Shown here: positions 35,405-45,200 of the stretch, in pieces
How positions within the stretch are numbered: position 1 is the first letter of the stretch
How the letters are laid out: the number at the start of each line of letters is the position of its first letter
Assembly (NCBI RefSeq): GCF_011769525.1
Contig: NZ_CP050440.1
Span: 7,069,501-7,133,500, forward strand
Direction of reading: 5' to 3'
DNA: 64,000 nucleotides
Source of the DNA: Tolypothrix sp. PCC 7910
GTDB taxonomy: Bacteria > Cyanobacteriota > Cyanobacteriia > Cyanobacteriales > Nostocaceae
The notes under the pieces: model-generated
Databases searched by the model: none
Seen by the model: only the letters and a program-made list of their open reading frames with translations
Told to the model about the DNA's origin: nothing
Position numbers and translations under genes: made by a program

Positions 35405-36199
35405 ATGTTCAGACCTAATAGACTGAAGAAAATGCTCCAAACCGACTCTCAACCAATCGGTTGCTGGATTTTCTTCTCAGATACTGACTCAATCGAACTG
35501 CTTTCTATGTGTGGTTTCGATGCCTTTATCATCGACCACGAACATGGTGCTATGGATATGGGTGTCTTAGTAGAGCAACTCCGGGCTGCTCAGGCAACAG
35601 ATGTTACCTGTATTTTGCGTGTACCTTCAAACGATCCAGTCTATATCAAGCGAGCATTGGAAATGGGCGTGGAAGGTATAGTTGTTCCAACTGTAGAATC
35701 AGCAGATGAAGCACGAGCTATTGTCGCCGCGACTCGCTACCGACCTCATGGTGGACACCGAGGTGTTGGTTATCCAGAAAGCCGCGCAGCTAACTGGGGT
35801 TTAGCAGAGCTTGAGTATCCTGCAAATTATCGAGAGAACCTAATTGTAGCGGTTATCGTTGAAACCCGTCGGGGCTTTGAGAATGTTAGGGAAATTGCCG
35901 CAGTTGAAGGAATCGATATGGTAATTTTAGGAGCAGGCGATTTGATGGCAGACATCGCGGAAGATTTTGCGGCACTGACTAAGTTAGGAACTTACAATAA
36001 TTCAGAACTTGACCGATTGTTGGCAGAAGCAGAAGCGATAGTTCGCTCCACCCCCGATTGTTGGCTTGGAGGTGTCAGTCGTCATGTTGCCGGAGGTCGC
36101 GAACTGTTTGCTAAGGGCTATAATTTTGTGCTACCTGCTGCTGATGGCTGGATGCTGACTGATGCAGCACGCTCGATTGTCACTGGTATGAGAGGTTAA
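35405..36199 (+). CDS. HpcH/HpaI-family class II aldolase
   Basis: 264 residues, TIM-barrel aldolase/citrate-lyase family acting by retro-aldol cleavage of 2-keto-3-deoxy acids or 4-hydroxy-2-oxo acids to pyruvate and an aldehyde, with a divalent metal. Visible are the catalytic His segment IDHEHGAMD (residues about 44-52), the phosphate/carboxylate-binding Arg in ILRVPSND, GVEGIVVPTVES, the family signature GVGYPESRA, and the metal ligands Glu in VIVETRRG and Asp in GAGDLMADI. Here GAGDL replaces the more usual GPxDLS. It precedes the RidA gene by 61 bases on the same strand and probably forms an operon with it. Substrate unknown. Confidence 0.88.
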   Translation: MFRPNRLKKMLQTDSQPIGCWIFFSDTDSIELLSMCGFDAFIIDHEHGAMDMGVLVEQLRAAQATDVTCILRVPSNDPVYIKRALEMGVEGIVVPTVESADEARAIVAATRYRPHGGHRGVGYPESRAANWGLAELEYPANYRENLIVAVIVETRRGFENVREIAAVEGIDMVILGAGDLMADIAEDFAALTKLGTYNNSELDRLLAEAEAIVRSTPDCWLGGVSRHVAGGRELFAKGYNFVLPAADGWMLTDAARSIVTGMRG

Positions 36200-36260
36200 A
36201 AACTGCCGTTCTCAAGTGAAACGAGGCTGATTTTTAGTTTAAAAGTTTGGAGCTACTTAT

Positions 36261-36716
36261 ATGGCAAAGACTCGTGAAGTCATTATTCCCAAAGGCATGG
36301 AAATTTTATATGAAAAGTATCACTACTGTCCTGGCATTAAGGTAGGCAATACTTTATATATTTCAGGACAGGTAGGACGCGATGAAAATTTACAGGTAGT
36401 AGAGGGAGTAGAAGCCCAATTTGTCCAGACTTTTGAAAATGTGAAAAAGGTACTGACAGCAGCAGGAGCGACTTTTGATGATGTGGTAGAGATGATTACT
36501 TACCATGTGACAGGAGTGAATCTCGGTAATTTGCAAGTTCCGCCTGCAGATGCTTCCGAACAGCGATTTACCATTCCCCACCTGCCACTGTTTATGCAAG
36601 TAAAAGACCGCTATTTTACTAATAACTTTCCTACTTGGACGGGATTTGGCATCAGTGCATTATCTACACCAGGACTAATTGTAGAAATTAAGTGTACAGC
36701 AGTCCTAGATAATTAG
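36261..36716 (+). CDS. RidA (YjgF/YER057c/UK114) family protein
   Basis: 151 residues, a little longer than the usual 125-135. The RidA core is seen in GNTLYISGQVGRD, ENVKKVLTAAGATFDDVVEMITYHV and FPTWTGFGISALSTPGLIVEIKCTAV; the carboxylate-binding Arg of canonical RidA (in xxARxxV) appears to be absent (TWTGFGI in its place), so it belongs to one of the Rid subgroups without proven imine deaminase activity. It ends nine bases before the converging alpha/beta-hydrolase gene. Context suggests handling of enamine/imine intermediates in the pathway of this cluster. Confidence 0.85.
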   Translation: MAKTREVIIPKGMEILYEKYHYCPGIKVGNTLYISGQVGRDENLQVVEGVEAQFVQTFENVKKVLTAAGATFDDVVEMITYHVTGVNLGNLQVPPADASEQRFTIPHLPLFMQVKDRYFTNNFPTWTGFGISALSTPGLIVEIKCTAVLDN

Positions 36717-36724
36717 AGTTTCAA

Positions 36725-37546
36725 CTATTCCGGATCATTGAGAAATTTGATGACTACCTGGGCTACTTCTTCAGCTATTTGATTCATCATGCAAATTGTG
36801 CCTTCTTCAAATTCCACGACTTTGCCATGAGGAATTGCTTGAGACAGAAAATAGCGATCGCCTGCTTTTGCTAAATTCAATTTTTCAAATTCTTTGACAT
36901 CATCCATTCCCCAAATAATCAGAGTTGGACACTTGATGGCACGAAATCTTTCTGGCGCATCTAGACAGTAATTGCCTACAGCCCAAACTGCATATAAAGG
37001 ATGACCAAAACATTTTAAATCGTCTAAAACCCAACGGTGATTTAATTCAGCAGAGCCGACATATCGAGAACGGGCTAACCATCTTTCCATGAGATGCGAG
37101 CCATCTTCTTGGATTTTAAAACCTTCCTCAACTCTTCTAAATAGCTCTGCTTGTCCTCCTTCACCAAAACCAGCTACGTTACCTAAAATCAATTTGTCAA
37201 CGCGATCGCTATAACTCGCAGCTATTTCTCCGGAAACAAAAGCGCCAGTATGGTTTCCCATAATACTGGTTTTTTCTATACCTAATTCATCTAAAAGTGC
37301 GATCGCTGTTTTTGCATAGTCGGCGATTGTATACATTCTGGGTGGTTTATCTGAATCACCAAACCCCATCAAATCCATTGCGATGACTCGTCTGTGTTCG
37401 GCCAGGAGTGGCATCAGTTCGCGATATTCATCACTACTGCGGGGATTCATGTGCAGTAGCAGAATGGGTTCACCTTCTCCGCCAATGCGATAAAGAATCT
37501 GTCCGTCTTCAGTATCTAAAAAAGCTCGTTTAATCTTTTGTGTCAT
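36725..37546 (-). CDS. Alpha/beta-hydrolase fold protein with His at the nucleophile position (copy 1)
   Basis: 273 residues with the complete alpha/beta-hydrolase core (ILLLHMNPRSSDEYRELMP, RRVIAMDLMGFGDSDKPP, DRVDKLILGNVAGFG, CPTLIIWGMDD). The catalytic points are changed: the nucleophile elbow is GNHTG with His99 where Ser is usual, the oxyanion HG is His32-Met33, and the position of the general-base His (GxGH before the last helix) is Thr250 (EEGTICMMNQ). Proteins with GHHTG-like elbows are known as a broad uncharacterised group. It is transcribed after the BKACE gene (82 bases apart) and shares over half its residues with the second copy at 39677. Confidence 0.85.
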   Translation of the reverse strand: MTQKIKRAFLDTEDGQILYRIGGEGEPILLLHMNPRSSDEYRELMPLLAEHRRVIAMDLMGFGDSDKPPRMYTIADYAKTAIALLDELGIEKTSIMGNHTGAFVSGEIAASYSDRVDKLILGNVAGFGEGGQAELFRRVEEGFKIQEDGSHLMERWLARSRYVGSAELNHRWVLDDLKCFGHPLYAVWAVGNYCLDAPERFRAIKCPTLIIWGMDDVKEFEKLNLAKAGDRYFLSQAIPHGKVVEFEEGTICMMNQIAEEVAQVVIKFLNDPE

Positions 37547-37628
37547 GATTTTTGAGCGATCGCAGTTAAATTTCTTTTTTTCTTTTTAGGTGGACATCGC
37601 CCACCCTTGTATATTAAAAGAACTGGTA

Positions 37629-38552
37629 TTAGTTAACGGTTGCCTGTAGCTTTTCTGTAACAGCAGGTCGCGGCGGCATCTTCAGAATCTCACGCGCTTG
37701 TGCTGGCGTTGCCACTTCCCGACCGAGTGTATGCGCCATCTTTGCAACCATCTCGACTAATTCGCCGTGGTGCGGCTTGCCAAAGCGAGTGTAAGCATAA
37801 TCTCCCAGTCCAATTGCAACGTGTCCGCCAAGGGTAATTGCCCAGGATGCGACCCTCATCACATCTCCATTCCAGCAAAGTACCAACCACTGGTTACCGG
37901 CAGGAACCTCAGCTATAAACGCCTGCAAACCCGGTAAAGTTACCGCAGCGCCAGCCGGCATTATTTCCCCAGTAAAGACAAACTCCCAAAGCGTTTCTTT
38001 GGGCAGCAGTCCCATTTCCTGAAAGCAACGCGCTGTTCGCATTTGCCCTACGTCCCAACAAACTGAACTCACATAGATATTGTGTTTTTTGAATACTTCT
38101 AGCACCGCCTTGAGGTTTTCCCGGCTATTAACATACACCTGATCGTAGGTGGTGAACTGTTTCGCCTGGGGATTCCAGAAGTCTACGTTGAGCGAGCCAA
38201 AATCCACTGGTGCCATGTCAACCCGCAGCACTGGATCATCATTCACTGCCAAGATATGCCGGACGCGATCCTCTACCTGATTCTGTGTAATGTAGCCCAG
38301 CGTCGGATGGATGAGGAGATCCGTCTGTTCACGAATTCCCTGTATCACTTCGAGATAAAGTTCAACATCGTTGCGTGGTGTCCCACTCTCTGGATCTCGT
38401 CCGTGCCAATGAAAAATTGAAGCCCCTGCTTCCCAAGCACGAACTGCTTCGCGGATGATCTCTTTTGGAGAGTAAGGTAAAGCAGGATTGTCCTCGCGTT
38501 TGGTGATTTCGTTACAACGACACTCGATAATCAATGGTAATTCGTTGTTCAT
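37629..38552 (-). CDS. BKACE family (3-keto-5-aminohexanoate cleavage enzyme-like, DUF849)
   Basis: 307 residues, TIM-barrel zinc enzyme that condenses a beta-keto acid with acetyl-CoA or another CoA ester to give acetoacetate and a CoA thioester. Zn ligands His48 and His50 are seen in FHWHGRDPESG; YSPKEIIREAVRAWEAGAS is the family's N-terminal helix, HVAIGLGDYAY holds the late conserved Gly-rich strand. The N-terminal ITxxxTG motif of KCE proper is altered (IECRCNEITKREDNPALP), so the beta-keto acid is probably another one. It has AAGGAAG before the ATG and heads the minus-strand pair with alpha/beta-hydrolase copy 1. Confidence 0.87.
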   Translation of the reverse strand: MNNELPLIIECRCNEITKREDNPALPYSPKEIIREAVRAWEAGASIFHWHGRDPESGTPRNDVELYLEVIQGIREQTDLLIHPTLGYITQNQVEDRVRHILAVNDDPVLRVDMAPVDFGSLNVDFWNPQAKQFTTYDQVYVNSRENLKAVLEVFKKHNIYVSSVCWDVGQMRTARCFQEMGLLPKETLWEFVFTGEIMPAGAAVTLPGLQAFIAEVPAGNQWLVLCWNGDVMRVASWAITLGGHVAIGLGDYAYTRFGKPHHGELVEMVAKMAHTLGREVATPAQAREILKMPPRPAVTEKLQATVN

Positions 38553-38861
38553 GGTCTTCCTTTCAGTAGGTAGGCAAATTTATTTATATATCTAATTGAC
38601 AGTTATATTTTTTGTTCTCTGCTCTCCCTCTATGCAAAAATGCTTAATTAATTTTGCACAATTACTGGCTGATTTTCCCAAAAATCAACTACTTTTAATA
38701 CGTTATTCGGAAATTTGATTGCAAGTTCTCAGAGTGCCATAGGGTACTTAATAAAACTAAATCTTTCTTTGATGGATGATGGCTGCTGGTTTATTATCCG
38801 TGTTGATGAGGAATTTATTATAAATATATACAGTATTTTCAGATAGACCTGGAGATGCCTA
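38553..38861. other. Divergent promoter region between BKACE and ABM-like genes
   Basis: 309 bases without a gene; AT-rich, with ATTATTTATTAT-like tracts. No operator could be recognised. Confidence 0.45.
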
Positions 38862-39320
38862 ATGACAAAACCAAGTACTTTTTTGAGTATTCTTTGGAGA
38901 TTGGTGATTTCCGTTATTGTACCACTTGCTGTTTTTACACAGATTGAAACCATTGCAGCATCAGCTGAACCTGTACCAAATAATTCTGCTACTACCCAAT
39001 CCAAGAAAGTTGTGGCTCGTATTTGGCATGGTACAACTCCGACATCGAAAGCAGATGAATACTATACTTATTTAGTAGAAGCGGGAATTAAAAAAATCGA
39101 ATCAATTCCTGGTAATTTGGGGACGCAAGTCCTTCGTCGCACTAATGGCAATAATACAGAATTTACTGTGATTTCTTACTGGGAATCACGAGATGCAATT
39201 CGTAAGTTTGCTGGTAACGACATTGAAAAAGTCAGACCTCTTCCAAGAGATAATGAATATCTCATCAACCCTGAAACCACAGTTAAACACTTTGATGTCA
39301 TAATCGACGATCGCAAATAA
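38862..39320 (+). CDS. Exported antibiotic biosynthesis monooxygenase (ABM)-like protein
   Basis: 152 residues. Residues 1-34 form a signal peptide or anchor (SILWRLVISVIVPLAVFTQIETIAASAE). Residues 48-150 look like a dimeric alpha-beta barrel of the ABM/YgiN type (VVARIWHGTTPTSKADEYYTYLVEAGI, LGTQVLRRTNGNNTEFTVISYWESRDAIRKFAG). Most ABM proteins are cytoplasmic, so an exported form is unusual. The gene is divergent from BKACE and followed directly by a 21-bp tandem repeat. Its role in the cluster is not clear, and it may be a bystander. Confidence 0.78.
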   Translation: MTKPSTFLSILWRLVISVIVPLAVFTQIETIAASAEPVPNNSATTQSKKVVARIWHGTTPTSKADEYYTYLVEAGIKKIESIPGNLGTQVLRRTNGNNTEFTVISYWESRDAIRKFAGNDIEKVRPLPRDNEYLINPETTVKHFDVIIDDRK

Positions 39321-39327
39321 TTTTAGG

Positions 39328-39558
39328 TCGTTACATTAGCAATGTCAGTCGTTGCATTAACAATGTCAACCGATACATTAACAATGTCAACCGATACATT
39401 AACAATGTCAACCGATACATTAACAATGTCAGCCGATACATTAACAATGTCAGCCGATACATTAACAATGTCAGTCGTTGCATTAACAATGTCAACCGAT
39501 ACATTAGCAATGTCAGTCGTTACATTAACAATGTCAACCAATACATTAACAATGCTGA
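39328..39558. repeat. Minisatellite: 11 units of 21 bp
   Basis: Units of the form CCGATACATTAACAATGTCA(A/G) with variants TCGTTACATT and TCGTTGCATT. Because the period is divisible by three and lacks stops, both strands are open (heptapeptide LTMSTDT on plus, DIVNVSV on minus), but neither has gene features. It lies seven bases after the ABM-like gene. Confidence 0.93.
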
Positions 39559-39676
39559 TGAAGCAACTTACTTGTGTGTACACCGTAGCCCCGCAAGCAG
39601 GGCGGGGATGTTTGTTGGATATTTTGGCTGTAGACAAAACTAAGGTGGGGTAATGCGGATCTTGATTAGCCGATGA

Positions 39677-40492
39677 TTAATTTTGCAGAAAATCGACTAC
39701 TAATTTTAATATTTCTGTTGGCATTTGATTTACCATCCACAGGTTTCCGCCTTCTAATTCGACACTTTGACTATGAGAAATTACTTCCTTGAGCCAAGAT
39801 TGATTTTCTGCTTTGGCTAAACCAGCTTTTTCTAATGCTTCTAATGCCTTGTCTCCCGACATAATCAAAGTGGGACAGTTAATTAAACGAAATCTTTCTG
39901 GAGCCGAAAGACAATAATTTGCTACTGCAACACCAGGATATATAGTAGAACCGAAAGATTTTAACTCATCTAAAACACAACGGTGATTTAACTCTCCTGT
40001 GCCAACATAATTAACACGAGATAGCCATCTTCCCATCAAATGAGAGCCATCTTCTTGCACTTTATATCCCTGGGAATATAGCTGGAGAATTTTGTCTTGT
40101 TCTTCTGCATCAAATCCAACTACATTACAGAGAATGAGTTTTTCCACTCTTTCTGGATAGGCGGCTGCAACTTCTCCAGCGATATAACCACCTGTCACAC
40201 TACCAAAAATGCTGACCTTTTTTATGCCTAACTCGTCCAAAAGTGCGATCGCATTTTTGGCATAGTCTGCAACTGAATACACTCTAGGCGGCTTGTCGGA
40301 ATCCCCTAACCCCATTAAATCCATTGCAATTACTAAGTTGGTAGCTGCCAAATTCGGCATCAATTCTTTAAATTCATCACTACTGCGGGGAGTCATATGC
40401 AGTAAAAGTATCGCTTCACCTTCTCCACCTATACGGTAAAGAATTTGCCCATCCTGTGTATCTAAAAATGCTCTTTTGATACTTTGGCTCAT
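39677..40492 (-). CDS. Alpha/beta-hydrolase fold protein with Val at the nucleophile position (copy 2)
   Basis: 271 residues, paralogue of the protein at 36725-37546 (the first 80 residues are nearly the same: IKRAFLDTxDGQILYRIGGEGE). Here the elbow is GSVTG with Val99 at the nucleophile position, the oxyanion HG is His32-Met33, and the general-base His position is Asn250 (EGGNLWMVNQ). No acyl-enzyme chemistry of the usual type is possible. It lies 39 bases behind the amidohydrolase gene and is very probably co-transcribed with it. The pair of paralogues accompanying two different enzymes suggests a pathway role. Confidence 0.85.
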   Translation of the reverse strand: MSQSIKRAFLDTQDGQILYRIGGEGEAILLLHMTPRSSDEFKELMPNLAATNLVIAMDLMGLGDSDKPPRVYSVADYAKNAIALLDELGIKKVSIFGSVTGGYIAGEVAAAYPERVEKLILCNVVGFDAEEQDKILQLYSQGYKVQEDGSHLMGRWLSRVNYVGTGELNHRCVLDELKSFGSTIYPGVAVANYCLSAPERFRLINCPTLIMSGDKALEALEKAGLAKAENQSWLKEVISHSQSVELEGGNLWMVNQMPTEILKLVVDFLQN

Positions 40493-40531
40493 TTTTTATA
40501 CTCCCTACATTACCAATCAAGGACGATACAA

Positions 40532-42019
40532 CTAAGCATTTAAGGCACTATGGGAACGTTTCAAATAACGTCCAGTAGGCGAACCTAAAACTTGACCATT
40601 GTTGTAAATCAAATTTCCTCGTAAAAAGGTACTCTTAACCCTTCCGGTTAACTCTGCACCTTCAAAAGGTGTGTAACCTTGTTGCGATTCCGACTCAGCC
40701 GCACGTACCACAAAGGTTTCAGTGGGATTTACTAATACTAAATCCGCATCATAACCAATAGCAATATCCCCTTTTTCTAACAAGCCAAAACGCCTTGATG
40801 GGTTCCAAGATAGCAACTTAGCCATGTGGTTGTAAGACATTCCTCGCTTACTTCCTTCACTTAAAACACCAGAAAGTAAATATTCTGTACCGCCAAAACC
40901 AGATTTAGCTAACCAAATATTATTTGGATCTTTTGGACTGCGTTTTTGTTCAGCAGAACAGCAAGCATGATCGCTAACTATCCAATCTACTTGATGATTT
41001 AGTACTGCTTGCCATAAATATTCCACATCAGCACGGGGACGAATTGGCGGATTAACTTTTGCCCAAGTACTATTAGGAGTATCAACATCTAAGAGTAAAT
41101 GTCCTACAGTAACTTCGCGCCGAAAATTAATATGAGGAAAAGCAGTTTGCATAGTTAAAGCTGCTTCCATTGCTTTCCGCGAACTGAGATGTAATAAATT
41201 GATATTTGCACAGTTTGTTTCATGTGCTAAATATGAAGCAATGCAAATTGCTAAACCTTCGGAATGTGGCGGACGTGCTGCACTGTAAGCTTTTAGTCCA
41301 CTCAAGCTAGAATCATTTTCAACTATTTTGGTGTAGGCATTGAGAATTTCTGCAACTTCACAATGCAAACTCAAACTAATAGTATCTCGCGCTGCTGGAT
41401 ATGCTTCCCTTAAGCGAGTGAGACCGCGCATAATAAATTCAAAATGGGCAAAGTCATAGCGTTCTTCTTTATTAATCATTAAAAAGAGATTTTGCTGGTT
41501 TGATAAACCATGCAAACCATAACCGCCATAAAACATAAAAATTTTAAACGAAGATACCCCATATTCTTCAAATAATAAGGGTATTTCTTCAATATGCTGT
41601 TTAGCTATTGGTGCAATGTGATAACTGTAATCAACAAAAAAATTACCTGCAGATAATGCTAATACTTCCGGAAAAAAATCTTTGTAAGAACCACCTTTAT
41701 TGAGATAATACTGCCCTGTACGAATGTAATTTAGGCTAGTAGTTACGCCTCCCATTGCTGCAGCTTTGCTTTCAGTTACGGCATCTTCTTCTAGAGGTTG
41801 ATAGATACCAATGTGCATATGAGCATCGACAACCCCAGGAAATCCTAGCAAGTTTCTGGCATCAAATACTTGTCGGCTTTTATCTGGGCTAATATGAGGA
41901 GCAATCTCGATAAATTTCCCATTCTTAATGCCTAAATCTAGTAGTTCGACCGTATCATTATGAGGACGAACTACGCGCACATTTTTGATAATTAAATCTA
42001 ATAGAAAAGCTTCAGACAT
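40532..42019 (-). CDS. Hydantoinase/dihydropyrimidinase-type cyclic amidohydrolase
   Basis: 495 residues, amidohydrolase superfamily. All binuclear-metal ligands appear: His67 and His69 in VVDAHMHIG, the carbamylated-Lys candidate Lys159 in SSFKIFMFYGG (compare SFKxFMAY of hydantoinases), His in LSLHCEVAE and LLHLSS, and Asp in IVSDHACCS. Such enzymes open cyclic amides or ureides (hydantoins, dihydropyrimidines, dihydroorotate, allantoin). The substrate loops differ from the known classes, so the substrate is open. The ATG at 42019 is preferred because GAGG lies six bases upstream; a TTG at 42031 sits in that site. First gene of a pair with alpha/beta-hydrolase copy 2. Confidence 0.87.
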   Translation of the reverse strand: MSEAFLLDLIIKNVRVVRPHNDTVELLDLGIKNGKFIEIAPHISPDKSRQVFDARNLLGFPGVVDAHMHIGIYQPLEEDAVTESKAAAMGGVTTSLNYIRTGQYYLNKGGSYKDFFPEVLALSAGNFFVDYSYHIAPIAKQHIEEIPLLFEEYGVSSFKIFMFYGGYGLHGLSNQQNLFLMINKEERYDFAHFEFIMRGLTRLREAYPAARDTISLSLHCEVAEILNAYTKIVENDSSLSGLKAYSAARPPHSEGLAICIASYLAHETNCANINLLHLSSRKAMEAALTMQTAFPHINFRREVTVGHLLLDVDTPNSTWAKVNPPIRPRADVEYLWQAVLNHQVDWIVSDHACCSAEQKRSPKDPNNIWLAKSGFGGTEYLLSGVLSEGSKRGMSYNHMAKLLSWNPSRRFGLLEKGDIAIGYDADLVLVNPTETFVVRAAESESQQGYTPFEGAELTGRVKSTFLRGNLIYNNGQVLGSPTGRYLKRSHSALNA

Positions 42020-42270
42020 AGTAGACCTCAAAGTTAAATTAGTATAATACTCAAATTTGATATCAATACAAAAGATGTAATTTTATTCAACTATTGTACA
42101 ATTTAAGCTTATATAGCAATCTCGATTTGATTGCTAAAATGACTTGCGTGGTGAGTGTAGCGCAAGCTAAGTAGAGAAATTTATACTGTAAATTTAGTTA
42201 CTTGCTGTGATTAGCACTTGCTTGATGGGCAAACTTAACTGAGAAGTTATGAAAGAGTTAGGTTTTGCTG

Positions 42271-45200
42271 ATGAACATGGTGGCTGATGGCACTGTAGCG
42301 ATCGCAGGTTACTCAATTACAAAACCAATTTATGCGGGTACGCGCACACTGGTATATCAAGCAAACCGCAACATAGATAAAATGCCAGTTGTCATCAAAC
42401 TGATGCGGAATGAATACCCCAGCTTTCCAGAAATTGTTCAGTTCCGTAACCAGTACACCATTACCAAAAACTTAGACTTGCCGGGAATTCTCAAAATTTA
42501 CAGTCTGGAAGCATATCGTAATGGCTATGCCCTAATCATGGAAGATATGGGAGGCATTTCTCTCAAGGATTGGGTAATACAAAAACAAGGCGATATTATC
42601 AATGATTTCCTCAGTGTTGCTATTCAACTTGCCACTCATTTAGAAGCCATACATCGCCACAGAGTTATCCACAAAGATATTAAACCTAGCAATATTTTGA
42701 TTAATCCCCAAACCCATCAGATAAAACTGATTGATTTTAGTGTTGCTTCTCTTTTACCCAAAGAAACCCCCCAGCTACAAAATCCTAAGATTTTACAAGG
42801 AACTCTGGCATATATTTCCCCCGAACAAACTGGCAGAATGAATCGGGGCATAGATTACCGCAGTGATTTTTATGCTTTGGGTGTGACTTTCTACGAACTT
42901 ACAACAGGAAAATTACCATTTTCATCTCCCGATCTAATGGAATTGGTACAGTCGCATATTGCCAAAATTGCCCCTCAAGTTCATACAATAAATTCATCTA
43001 TTTCACTGAATATTTCTAATATTATTGCTAAATTAATGGCAAAAAATCCCGAAGATAGATATCAAAGTGCTGCTGGATTAAAGCATGATTTAGAAATTTG
43101 CTTAACTCAGTATCAAGAAACGCAAAATATTGTTGAATTTGCTTTATGCAGTCGGGATATTTACGAGCATTTCTTGATTCCTGAAAAATTATATGGACGT
43201 ACAAGCGAAGTTGAAATATTACTAAAAGCATTTGAAAGGGTGAGTACTGGTAATACAGAAATGTTGCTCGTTGCAGGTTGTTCGGGAATTGGTAAAACTG
43301 CTGTTATTAATGAAGTTCATAAACCGATTTTGCAGCAACGGGGATATTTTATTAAAGGTAAATACAACCAATTTCAGCGGAATATACCTTTTTTAGGATT
43401 TGTACAAGCTTTTCAAGATTTGATCAGCCAAATTCTCAGTGAAAGCGATACCCAAATAAAAGTTTGGTGTAGCAAGATTCTCTCGGCTTTGGGTGATAAC
43501 GGACAAGTGATTATTGATGTGATTCCGGAATTAGAAAATATTATCGGTAAACAACCGCTTGTTACGGAATTATCTGGTAACTCTGCTCAAAATCGCTTTA
43601 ATTTATTATTCCTAAAATTTACGCAGGTTTTTAACACTCAAGAGCATCCGTTAGTCATATTTTTAGATGATTTACAATGGGCAGACTTGGCATCATTAAA
43701 ACTTTTAGAGATATTAATGAATGATGCTGACAGTTTATTGGTAATTGGCTCTTATCGAAATAATGAAGTGTCACCTGCTCATTCGTTAATGTTAGCTATA
43801 AAAGAAATTCGCAAAGCAGGGAAAATAGTTAATACAATTACATTAAATAATCTGACTGAAACAGATATTAATTATTTGGTTGCTGATACCCTAAGTTGTA
43901 ATGAGATGGTTGCTCAACCACTTGGCAAATTAGTTTATCAAAAAACTAAAGGTAATCCGTTGTTTGCGACGCAATTCCTCAAATTTTTATACCAAGAAAA
44001 GCTAATTACATTTGATAGAGATGGGAAATATTGGCAGTGTGATATTGCTCAGGTCAAAACAATTACCATTATTGATGATGTAGTGGAATTTATAGTACTG
44101 CAATTGCAGAAATTGCCACCAGCAACTCAAGATGTGTTGAAATTGGCGGCTTGTATTGGCGCTCAGTTTGATTTACATACATTAGCGATCGCATCTGCGC
44201 GATCGCCTGAAGCCACGGCTGCTGATTTGTGGAAAGCGTTACAGGATGGATTTTTGCTTCCCACGAGCGAAATCTATAAGTTCTTTACTGACGCTGATGA
44301 TTTACCGACATCTGTTATTCCATCTGCGGCTAACCCGACTTATAAATTTTTGCACGATCGCGTCCACGAAGCTGCCTATTCCTTAATTCCCGACGAGCGA
44401 AAACAGTCTACTCACCTGAGAATTGGGCAATTACTACTACAGAATATACCTACCTCAGAGCAGGAAGCCAGGATTTTTGATATTGTCAATCACCTCAGTC
44501 GTGGTATTGAAGTAATTAGCACCACCGCGCAACGTCAAGAACTTATCCTGCTTAACTTCTTAGCTGGGAAAAAAGCCAGAACTGTAACGGCTTATGGGGT
44601 GGCTGTTAACTATTTTGCGATCGCGAAAAGTCTGTTACCTGTCAACCACTGGCAACGGCAATATAATCTGAGTTTAGATATTTATCATGCTGCGGCTGAA
44701 GCCGCTTATCTGAGTGGCGATACTTCCCAAATGGAGCAGCTGATCGATGCAATTTTCCAAAATGCTGAATCTTTACTAGATACAATCAAAGCTTACGAAA
44801 TTAAGCTGAATAGCTATACCGTTAATCATCAACCCACACAATCGGTAGCGATAGGGCTAGAGGCTCTGAAACAATTAAAAGTCAAATTTCCCCAAAAACC
44901 AACGAAATTACATATAATTTTAGCTTTGCTGCAAATAAAGCTAGCTTTAGGGCGTAAAACTATCCAGGATTTACTAGCACTACCTCCCATGCAAAACCCC
45001 ACTGCTTTAGCAAAGATGTCTTTGTTAAGCAATATCGTCACAGCTAGCTATATATGCGAACCCAATTTACACCAGCTAATTATTTTAAAACAGCTAGAAC
45101 TGTCACTGCGTTATGGCAATTCTGCTTTTACTACCACAGCTTACGCCGCCTATGGTTGTATTCTCTGTATGTTGGGCGATATAGAAACTGGCTATCAATT

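Noticed and set aside
39328-39558. 21-bp repeats considered as a CRISPR array or plasmid-type iterons
   Set aside because: Units are contiguous with no spacers, and no cas, rep or parA gene is near.
39323-39653. Open frames of about 103 codons on both strands over the 21-bp repeat
   Set aside because: They are open only because the repeat unit is a multiple of three without stops; no ribosome site, and one frame is as good as the other.
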